Assembly: GCA_025201805.1 (NCBI GenBank)
Contig: MU619238.1
Coordinates: 199,018 to 263,017 of the forward strand
From: Parasitella parasitica
Taxonomy: Eukaryota > Mucoromycota > Mucoromycetes > Mucorales > Mucoraceae
Length of the DNA: 64,000 nt
Direction: 5' to 3'
Below are positions 55,793 through 64,000 of this stretch, in pieces. Position 1 is the stretch's first letter; every line of letters starts with the position of its first letter. The translations under genes and the position numbers were made by a program. The notes below the pieces were generated by a model. That model saw only the letters and a program-made list of their open reading frames with translations, made no database searches and had not been told where the DNA came from.

Positions 55793-56363
55793 AGCCTGTG
55801 AGTAATAAAAGTTATGTAGCTTTGGTGGCTCCAGAATTGATCTGAACCAACAGCTTGTATATATATCCCTAATTTGTTTGTTCGATGTAGCATTTTATTT
55901 AAGCGAGCACTAATTCATTTCGTCATTTGCAAACACCAGCTTGTTTGTTGATTCTATATTGATTGTTGACTCTCTGCTTTTCCTTTATCGTTTGCATATG
56001 ATTGGACGTGTATCAATGCAAACATTGATCTATTGCATGGGGGGGAGGAAATGAAGTGCTGATTTTGGGGGGAGATTTTATTGTTAAAATGCATGAAATA
56101 GCACACACAGGAAAGTTGATATTTATCCAATCAAACCAGACACATGTAAGCAGCTTGTGCCATAGTAAGCTCAGCAACTAGAAAGCTTATTATTTTCACA
56201 TTATAAAAAAGAAACATTTTGTTATAAAAACGAATCTTCTATTCTTCCCGCCATTCTTGTTTGAAATCACAAATTTCACAAATATATATATATATAAAGC
56301 TCTCTTTTCAATTTCCAATAATACGCCTTTATAATAAATACAACAACAGACACAAGCAACAGC
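55793..56363. promoter_or_regulatory. Divergent spacer between protease and unknown gene
   Basis: 570 nt between divergent genes. AT-rich, including ATATATATATATAAAG at 56282-56298, a possible TATA-like element for the plus-strand gene. Confidence 0.35.
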
Positions 56364-57071
56364 ATGACACCTGAAGACGGATTAGACGAACGCTGGGATG
56401 GCAATTTAGGCTACTGCCGCCCCTTAAATCCAAACGAAAAGCAAAAGGAAATAGCATTGGAGGCTCTGCTACAGCAAAACTTAAAAATACGTCAGCCTTT
56501 GAAAGAGGTACATTAATATATATATTGAAGAGAAGGGGCAACATGTTGACTAACGCGCACTCTTGTAAACCAGGTTTCGCCTCCTTTATCAATTAAATCT
56601 GGCGACAGCGTCAATACCGTTTGCTTTAGAGAAGACTTGGATGAGAATTACTTTGAGTGCAGCAATACGAACTCTCCAGTAATACAGGCAGATGAGGTGC
56701 CAACCCCATCAACCACACCGCCCTGGTCCTCTGAAGAGCAGCGACACAGTGATTATTTATCAGCTTTCAAGGAAGATAAACAGGAGGAAGACGGCTTGTC
56801 CATTGTCGCATTGAATGATTTATCGCCTAATGAATGCATTGCCATATTGAAGCAGCAAGAAATTCATGACGCTGAATTCTGCGAGGGACAAACAAAGACG
56901 ACGACAATGACGCCTGCTTCGCTGCCAGAGTATCATTCGGGTCTTGTTCGCTACTATGCCGTTGCCCTTGTACGGATGACGAGTCCTCGTGTGATGCGCT
57001 CAATTGAATCTACACTGCCTGCCATGTACCAAGACTATATTTTATCACTGAATCTCTATTCACGCTCATAA
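56364..57071 (+). CDS. Unknown protein with two exons
   Basis: Exons 56364-56507 and 56574-57071 (66-nt intron, GTACAT...ACCAG) give 213 residues. Start MTPEDGLDERWDGNLGYCRP. The middle is acidic/Ser-rich (EVPTPSTTPPWSSEEQRHSD). A helical segment follows (VALNDLSPNECIAILKQQE), then a C-terminal block SLPEYHSGLVRYYAVALVRM and SPRVMRSIESTLPAMYQDYI. No domain is recognised. The C-terminal half looks conserved in character (regular helix pattern, balanced composition). Confidence 0.6.
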
Positions 57072-57265
57072 TTTTTACCACATGTATACCCTCTTGTTAT
57101 ATATAATAAGCTCTTGTATAAATAATCATCAGCTTGCCTGGTGAACTTTTTGCCCTCTGTGCAACCCCAGCAGGGTAATCAATAAACGATGTAATTTTGC
57201 AGAAAAATATAGTGGGAATTTTTTCTTTTTTCTCTCGCAATTTTTTTTTCTAATTACTCCAAAAT

Positions 57266-58309
57266 ATGGGCAGACTCCACGGGAAAACGGTTTTTATGTA
57301 AGTAAGAGTCTATTGTCGGCGGCGTGGTTCTTTGCGCTTACGAGTACATCAGCACTGGCGCTTCATCTGGTATCGGTGAAGCAAGTGCCCGTCAATTTGC
57401 CCAAGAGGGCTGCAACTTGGTCTTGACCGCCCGGCGTCTTGAAAAGCTGGAGCAGCTCAAAGCAGAGATTGTTGAACTGCATCCCAACATCTTTATCCAC
57501 GCAGTTCAGCTCGACGTACGTGACAAGAAACAGATTGATTCCGTTATCGCTAAACTGCCTGCACAAGTACAAAATGTTGATGTCCTTTTGAACAATGCTG
57601 GCATGGTCATTGGCACTGACCCTTTGGTAGATGTGGCAGAGGCCGTTGTTGATCAAATGCTGGCCACAAACGTCAAGGGTCTGGTCTTTTTGACTCAAGC
57701 TATTGTTCCACGCATGAAGGAGCGCAAGTCCGGTCATATCATCAATATTGGCTCCATCGCTGGAAAACAAGCTTATGCAGGCGGAAGTATTTATTGTGGT
57801 AAGAATGAGCAAATGTGCATATTATATAGCTGGGTTGACACTCAATGCATAGCCACCAAATTTGCTGTGGATGCCATCACCAAGGCTTTGGCCATCGAGC
57901 TGGTAGACACTCCTATTCGCGTCAGTCAGATTTGCCCTGGTATGGTCAACACTGAATTCTCGACAATCCGTTTCCGTGGTGATAAGGAGAAGGCTGATAA
58001 TGTGTACAAGGGCTTACAGCCTTTGGTAGCTGATGATATTGGTAAGTTTTTTTCCTTTTTTTTTTTTTTTTTCATGTTTATGATTAAATTCACCTTGTTT
58101 AATGGACGCACTGGAAATATATAGCCGAGCTCATTGTATTCACTGCTGGACGTCCTGCACACGTCAACATTGCCGATATTCTTGGTAAGCCTTTTTTTTT
58201 TTTTCCTTCTCATAATGTGAAATAATGACTGATCGATGTTGTGTGTAAACATCTAGTCTTCCCCGTTAATCAGGCTGACTCAAAGACAGTTTATCGTTGC
58301 CCTGAATAG
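57266..58309 (+). CDS. Short-chain dehydrogenase/reductase (YMR226C-like)
   Basis: NADP-dependent SDR. Start MGRLHGKTVF at 57266, first intron after TTTAT joins ITGASSGIGEASARQF, giving the TGxxxGIG cofactor motif. Then QFAQEGCNLVLTARRLEKLE, DVLLNNAGMVIG (NNAG), HIINIGSIAGKQAYAGGSIY; the intron after SIYC joins ATKFAVDAITKALAIE, so the catalytic Tyr-x3-Lys is Y-CATK after splicing. Then RVSQICPGMVNTEFS, AELIVFTAGRPAHVNIADIL and VFPVNQADSK, ending at the stop 58307-58309. The TRARRLEKL-type second motif (TARRLEKL) and GMVxTEFS are typical of yeast YMR226C, which acts on serine and allo-threonine. Introns near the end have T-rich tracts. Confidence 0.95.
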
Positions 58310-58735
58310 ATTTACAATTCTAAAATAAAACATTGTTGATTTCAAACGTACAACTTTGTTATTTCTGTAAAACATATTTGCTGTATTCGCAGGCTATTGC
58401 TCATTGACTCCTCATGGTCTTTTTCCTTGCATGTTTTGCAGAATTAATTAGAATGTGTGCCCAAACCCTGGGTTCTTATGTGGGGTTGGTCATTCAAAAT
58501 ACAGTGCATTGTACCGTAGTGAATTGGGTTTGACTTGAGACACTCGAACTCCTACGCCGAGGTTTGTTCTATTTTTTGTGCTAAATTTACGGAAATTATA
58601 CAATCCTTGATTATTGAGCAATACTACACGTACAAACAGAGGTGTTTACTTGCTGCAATGTGGCCAAAAGAAGGATATATTATATGCAAAATAGTAAATT
58701 GGATAGGTATTATATGTACATTTTAAAATGTGAGG
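58310..58735. other. Intergenic spacer between convergent genes
   Basis: 3' regions of the SDR gene and the deubiquitinase gene. A GTTCGAG-like T-loop word occurs (58546-58552 on the minus strand) without a tRNA cloverleaf around it. No gene. Confidence 0.5.
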
Positions 58736-60787
58736 TTATTGAGTAAGAATGGGAATTGAATGAGGAGTAAAATCGAGATGCGACATGGCATGTCGTTTGT
58801 TGCCGCCAACATTCTTTTTGATTGGCTTCTTGGTATATGTCGATGATGGCTCCATGATGGGCGATGATGGTGGTGCTGCAGGCACATTGAGCGCCAACCA
58901 GTCTTCCAAGTCTTCCTCCTCTGATTCAGAGCCTTGCCAGAAATAGTCTTGTTGTTGCTGGTGCCAGACTTGGCTGTCGATACGAGGAATAACTGCTGGT
59001 GCAAGATCCAGCTTGGGCGCTATATCTTCTTGTTCAACCAGCTCGTATAAAAGCATGAACGGATTCTCTCTCAACGCATCATCAGCTTCACAGGCCATGA
59101 CTTTATCATCAGAAATCTTGAACCATTCAGAATCATGCGACTTGAGCTTTGTGTCGTCATGTCCGCAGTAATCACACCCGCAATGGTCTGCAAGCAAACG
59201 GCGCTTGTAAGCAATGTAGTGGCCCGAGTTATGGCTACCGTAATGAACAACACTGCTCATCAATCGGTATTTGATGCTCGATACATCATGGTCAGGAGTA
59301 GACGTAGATCGAGTTTTCAGTGTTCCGTCGGTGCAGTAAGGGGCCAAGTCTAACACCTCCGGGTACTGAACTTGGCAAGTGTTCTTCATTACGTCTCCCG
59401 AGGGCAAGTATATAGATCGTACAAAATGTAGGCAGAGTACTTTGGGCGGTTTAGCAAACATGCCTTGTTTACTCTTTACACTGACTGACTTGCTTATCAT
59501 CCCTTGTAAGTCACCACTGTTGTTTTGTTCAATGACACCCGTTTCAAGTCTATGCTCGATTTCTTTCTTGGCCGTCTGTAAGTGTTGCAATCTTTCGGTG
59601 TTGTTCCTGGTGCCCTGCAGCAATTCAATTTCTACGCCAAGGGTTTGGACCGTTTTGATCAAAGAGCATTTGCTGCATTCAACATCATTCAGATACTCCA
59701 CGCATGTCAGTTGCTTCAAGCACTCATCTAGTGTAGTGACATCCTATTTTGCAAACATTGTTTCTTTTTTTTCAGTACTTTAAATGACAAAAGAAGAGGA
59801 AAGCACACACTTACAGCAGCAGGGAGTGTAAGTTGCACATTGTTAAAAGAGTGCATAGGAATGCCAGACTGTTACAATGAGACAATTTAACATTCTATTC
59901 ATTGTTCGATCGTGCGTATAATGTACTTACAGTGTATCCACATTGCATACATGCTGTTTGATAGGCTATTGAACCAGTCAATGGATTATCGATCATACAG
60001 GCATCAATCTTGTCAGGTGCACCGAAAGATGAAGTGTCTTGAAAACCTCGTTTCTGGCTCAATTTGCTAGTTTCGGTTTCTAAATCGTTTATTAACAACT
60101 GATACAGCTCCTGAGCATCTTGTTGTTCTCGATTGATGACCTGATGATTTTGCTTCAAAACTTTGACAATCTCAATAGGCTGAAATGTGCCCTCAGAAGG
60201 CTTGGATAAAAGTCGTAAGGTTTTCAAGAGAGACTGTGTAACAGGAATTTTACTAGTTGAATGTGCTGAATTAAGTTGATCCAGGTAGATTTGCAATTTT
60301 GGGAGAGATGATAATGACTAATTTAACCATGTTTTAAATATCTTTACTGCTACATGTTATGTTTTCTTCTTTTTTTTCTTTAAAAGATAAAATAAAAAAT
60401 ACCAACCTGAAGAACAGAATTCAAAAAGCACGAATTTCCTGTGTTGACTAAACCTGCTACCATTGCACTGGAACGTTCTGGTAGTAGACAAACTTGCGTA
60501 TCGATGGGTAGATTAAGCTCACAAGTCACATTGTCATCAACGGAAGATAATACAGACGTAGTATAGTACAAGTTGTTTGCATCGTATGGAGATATCAAAT
60601 TGATTAAACCCAATTGATGTAGACAGGCGTATAAGAGCTTTTTCAGATTTTTCTCGTCAGATATTGTAAAGAAGAAATGATAAATTGGCAAGATGAACAG
60701 GATACTGCCTATCAAAAATAGGCTGGATGTTACTATGGTAGATATATGTTTGATGGCGTGATAAAGTGTTTTTAATAATGGAGTCAT
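58736..60787 (-). CDS. Membrane-anchored ubiquitin-specific protease (Ubp1/USP30-like)
   Basis: Deubiquitinase of peptidase family C19. Start MTPLLKTLYHAIKHIST at 60787; an in-frame ATG ten codons upstream is possible. A membrane segment follows (IVTSSLFLIGSILFILPIYH), then the Cys box LVNTGNSCFLNSVLQ with the catalytic Cys. Then comes a region with REQQDAQELYQLLINDLETE and zinc-binding CxxC pairs (CMQCGY and CSKC). The His box is YGSHNSGHYIAYKRR, and the final motif DDALRENPFMLLYELVEQ is near the end. The C-terminal tail is long, acidic then basic, ending PHSIPILTQ. Five or so exons. The N-terminal anchor plus this order resembles yeast Ubp1 or animal USP30 (mitochondria or ER); location is inferred. 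Confidence 0.93.
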
Positions 60788-62493
60788 TTTGTTATTTGTT
60801 ATTTTTGAACAAGACACAAAGGAACAAGAAAGAGAAGGATTTTATACAGAAATAAAAAAAAAGTACTGACGAGTGCATATTGTTGCCTTTTCTGATTGTT
60901 CGATCACTTTCGGTCCGGCTATCATATGAAATTGCAAAAAAAAAGACCACAAACGCTTTCCTAACTCACCTCGGACATTGCTCGAGCAGGAATCAACACT
61001 AATGCTGTTCTTTAGATGGTTGCCTTGAAATAACAATATTGAGCAAAATGCTGTATACAAAAACCAAGTTCCAAATCAATGCACCAAAGGTTTGTCTATC
61101 TATATACATATCGGTAAAAGATAGGGAGAATCATGTAAATGTCCGAATTGTGTTATTAGTTAGAGATATATGGGATGTTGGTGCGCATATCCCGCATTCA
61201 TTCTAGACTACACGTATGTGAGACTAGATGTTTGGTAAACTGATTATATATTTACAATGATCGTGTCATTTATCATTTGATCTGGTCATTGGAGGCTTGA
61301 GCTTATTTCTATGCAATTTACATTTGAGGTTTGTCAATATCTAGGAGTAGTAATGCAACTGTTCTGCACGCACGTAAGCGCTGAAACAATATGTTCCGTC
61401 TGTTGGTGAACAGATAGTGTTCCTTGCATCGAAATACAGTGTATACAAGTTTTTGAAAAATGCATTAAAATCCAAGTTTCTGCACATGCCCATTTATACT
61501 AGCAATACATCTGTGCACAGATGCACATAAAGATAGTATAAATCAGAAGTCCAAAAAAGTTCAGATACGCAGCAGCGACAACAGCATTATTTCTTATCAC
61601 TGGATCAATCTTGCATGTGTAAATAGATATAATCCAATTTTAATTCTCTAAAGATGTTGCATTGATTTGAGAGTAGATCTGGGCACATAATGTTCACTTT
61701 ATGTAATACAAAATGCGTTCTTCTCTAGAACATCGCCCTGTCAAATAGTAATTGTTTGTGAATTAAGCTTCAACACCATTTAATAGAATAAAAATATTCC
61801 AACTATAATCTCTGTAGAATTATTTGCGGCGTACAACAGCAGAGTACAGTACCTGAAGAATAATGAATCTTCTTTAAAGGAAAATGCAAATAATCAATAA
61901 ACCCCCTTATACATACCAGAAAAAATTTGTTTTATCAATGTGCCAGTGCATATATATTGACATTGTTGGCATCAATTTCCGTAGCTTTATATTTTTCTGG
62001 GTACTGTTACTCAGTCAAAGATCTGTTGGCACTTGACTGATATTTTTCTTTCCTTTATATAGAAAGAGATGTATAGGGGGAGGGAGATGAGAACTATTGA
62101 AAATTTAAAATCACAAATTTTGATTCTTTTTATAAGATTTTCTTAAAAGCGTACTGATTCAGCACATAAAACTTGTGCTGGGATTAATTAATATAGGATG
62201 CATTGGCCATAGTAATATATACATGAAAGGCTCATTCATTAAAGCTTCTTTGATCTGCATGGCCCTATTAATGAACAATTGTTACCATGTTTATCAGCGG
62301 TTCTGATCAACTTGCATTGGAGATCTTGGAAAAATTGTGCATTGACCAAGGAAAAATTCGACCCGGACGGACTTCGGAGACCTCAAATAGTTGAAGATGC
62401 AAAAAGGTTAGAGCACAGCTTCAGCCAAATGGCTAAAGCCAAGAGCTGCGAGCACTTTTGGAATCCTTCTCTTTCCGAACATACCGTAGCGCG
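60788..62493. other. Gene-poor spacer upstream of eL38 gene
   Basis: No supported gene in 1.7 kb. A minus-strand ORF at 60842-61060 lacks features. The stretch just before 62494 includes a pyrimidine-rich CCTTCTCTTTCC, resembling a TOP-like leader of ribosomal protein genes. A plus-strand open frame (62279-62500) overlaps this leader and is rejected. Confidence 0.5.
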
Positions 62494-63104
62494 ATGGTAA
62501 GCTGTAAAAAAAATAATATAAATAGTGGATCCATCCATCATAGTATATGGTCGGATACATGCATATGGATAGAGATATAAGCGAGATGGATAGAACTATT
62601 TGGATGATTGATGGGATGTGAAAAAATAAAAAAAAGTGGAAATTACTGTCAGCATCGCAAATCGTAAAAGCAACTTGCAGCGACCATACTTGCTTTTATC
62701 TCTCTTCATATAGCACAATTCTTATTCTGTAAAAGACTAACAAATATTTTTCTTGCTTAGCCTAAACAAATTAAGGATATCAAAGAATTCCTCGAAATTT
62801 CCCGCAGAAAGGATGCCCAATGTAAGTAATACGACCATATGAGGATCAATAGGGATTGAGAAAATTAATTTATTGACATTGATTACCTACAACAGCTGCC
62901 CGCATCAAGAAGAATGCTGATTCTGTCAAGTTCAAGGTTAGATGCTCTCGCTACCTTTACACTCTTGTTGTCAAGGACAAGTCCAAGGCCAACAAGCTCA
63001 GACAATCTCTCCCTCCTGGTAAGCTGGTGATATTACTATCATTTCGTTAAATCAAATGTCGCTAACACAAACATATTTCAGCTCTCGCTGTCAACGAGAT
63101 CTAA
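62494..63104 (+). CDS. rpl38: 60S ribosomal protein eL38
   Basis: Component of the large ribosomal subunit. Four exons: exon 1 is the ATG alone (62494-62496), then a 264-nt intron (62497-62760, GTAAGC...GCTTAG). Exon 2 (62761-62821) starts [20 protein letters not shown], exon 3 (62896-63018) has [20 protein letters not shown] and [20 protein letters not shown], and exon 4 (63082-63104) ends ALAVNEI with stop 63102-63104. Total 69 residues, normal for eL38. The extreme first-exon split is plausible for ribosomal protein genes. A pyrimidine-rich leader precedes the start. No C/D or H/ACA snoRNA could be recognised in the long intron by eye. Confidence 0.93.
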
Positions 63105-63317
63105 TTAAGATTGATTTTTTCATCTTAGATCTAGTAGTGTGTTCGTTTTTTGCGCCATACAACAAAAAGGAAATACATATACATTTTTGAATAAAAAGAT
63201 GCTAGAGAAGGAATTCTTTTGATTTTCTTTTTGATCCAGATGTATATATTATGAATAATGTCTAGTTTCTTTATTTACATGAATGTTTGGTGGAAGTGGA
63301 CGCAAACAAGAAGGCCA
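63105..63317. other. Short spacer between convergent genes
   Basis: 3' ends of the eL38 and RanBPM/GID-like genes are about 213 nt apart. AT-rich, no gene. Confidence 0.6.
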
Positions 63318-64000
63318 TTAAATGGCCACTTTTTCTCTATGGTTGCGTACAGGAGATGCAGCAGTATTGCTCTTTTGTAATTCTTGTTCCACTAGTGAAT
63401 ACTGTCTGGTAATCTTCTCAATAGACGTTTGTACGGGTAAATTACATTGAGCTACGAAAAACGGGTCAATATAGACTGAACATGTTTGTCTGTAGAACCA
63501 TGTCAACATACCCAACAAGATTTGGTCGACTCGTTTAGCTAATTCCTCTCTTCTATTTTGACCTAGCAAATGGCTCGATTGAGATTGGTGAGGGTCCGCA
63601 TAAGCAATGAGTGCCGTTACTTCCTTCACTTGCTCTGTGGATCGGCTGTTGATGGGCTTTAAATGAGTTTGTGCATAACGTATAGCTTCAATTGTCGAAG
63701 AAGAGGTTCGGATAATTTCTATAAAACGTTGGCATTTCAGTTGAAACAAGATATCCTGTAGTTCAGCAACTTCTGGTCTGTTGTTGGGCGGTAGGATGCC
63801 ATTCGGTATTAAATCTTGGGCAGCAAGGATAGGAAAGTGTTTTTTTATTAGATCAAATGCCAATACAATGTCTCCTTGTTCAATGGCATTAATCAAGCCT
63901 ATGTGTATATATAGTTAAGAGGTCTTTTTACGGTACATGTATAAAGATCTTAGTGAATCGAACAACGACTACATACTTTTTCTTGCGTCCAGAAAAGTCC
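63318..64000 (-). CDS. RanBPM/GID-complex (CTLH-CRA) protein, C-terminal part
   Basis: Partial gene running off the right edge of the window. The edge exon (64000-63977) encodes a short TFLDARK-type piece and a GTATGT donor; the next exon starts at 63898 after ACATAG, giving a junction SLINAIEQGDIVLAFDLI. The exon contains PILAAQDLIPNG, LQDILFQLKCQRFIEII, a CTLH/CRA-like helical array (SSSTIEAIRYAQTHLKPINS, EVTALIAYADPHQSQSSHLL, LAKRVDQILLGML) and ends NHREKVAI. The pattern of a CTLH followed by an FQLKCQxFIE and AIRYAQ block is that of RanBPM/Gid1-type subunits of the GID/CTLH ubiquitin ligase, but the SPRY and LisH parts would be outside the window. Partial by position, not truncated. Confidence 0.85.

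Noticed and set aside
58525-58570. T-loop-like word GTTCGAG resembling part of a tRNA
   Set aside because: No acceptor stem, D-arm or anticodon arm could be folded around it by eye.
62279-62500. Plus-strand 73-codon frame
   Set aside because: Overlaps the leader and start codon of eL38 in a different frame and has no domain.
1-64000. CRISPR arrays, operons or bacterial-type promoters
   Set aside because: Spliced eukaryotic genes throughout and no spaced direct repeats beyond microsatellites and one two-copy tandem repeat.

Overview
This 64 kb window looks like nuclear DNA of a filamentous early-diverging fungus, most probably Mucoromycota (Mucorales-type); genus not determinable by eye. Reasons: AT-rich sequence; compact genes with many short introns (about 50-95 nt, mostly GTAAGT...AG); an MTA1-type adenine methyltransferase, C2H2 arrays, Sho1, Sur7/PalI, tropomyosin and Mim1-like genes of fungal type; and eukaryotic housekeeping genes throughout. 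There is no operon, CRISPR, rRNA or convincing tRNA. About 36 protein-coding loci are supported on both strands, plus degraded transposon remnants and one damaged glycosyltransferase gene. Two short N gaps sit next to poly-A/T runs, so this is an assembly scaffold.

Layout. 1-2012: no clear gene. 2-10 kb: Sho1 osmosensor, NSRP1 splicing factor, PKA regulatory subunit, ERD2 KDEL receptor, a doubtful ORF, an EF-hand protein. 10.4-15 kb: an 11-finger C2H2 protein and a heat shock factor. 15.7-22 kb: a flavin monooxygenase, a TauD/TfdA dioxygenase and, divergently, a MUP1-type amino-acid permease. 22-23.7 kb: gene-poor. 23.7-27.4 kb: a type II membrane glycosyltransferase-like gene, then degraded transposon/Gag sequence. 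27.9-33 kb: Nsa1/WDR74, Pin4 parvulin and two unknown small proteins. 34.8-40.2 kb: a dense block with a Sur7/PalI protein, Pho80-type cyclin, MTA1-like methyltransferase, two small unknown proteins, Ost5/TMEM258 and Mim1/TOM13. 41-42 kb: a broken UDP-glucosyltransferase. 43.5-51 kb: short tropomyosin, Ecm4-type glutathione transferase, five-domain fasciclin protein, GABA/choline-type permease. 52-64 kb: SPRY/RING protein, proteinase K-type protease, unknown protein, short-chain dehydrogenase, membrane-anchored deubiquitinase, ribosomal protein eL38 and the 3' part of a RanBPM/GID-type gene.

The genes are mostly unrelated housekeeping genes. Functional neighbours worth noting are the FMO-dioxygenase-permease trio (possible sulfur/nitrogen scavenging) and the stress/signalling genes Sho1, PKA-R and HSF. 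The most notable single observation is the MTA1-like protein, whose catalytic DPPW motif reads DPPC. Other oddities are a GC-AG intron in the PKA-R gene, a frame-breaking 22-nt segment in the EF-hand gene, and a G-run frameshift in the glycosyltransferase. I saw no convincing new multi-gene system.
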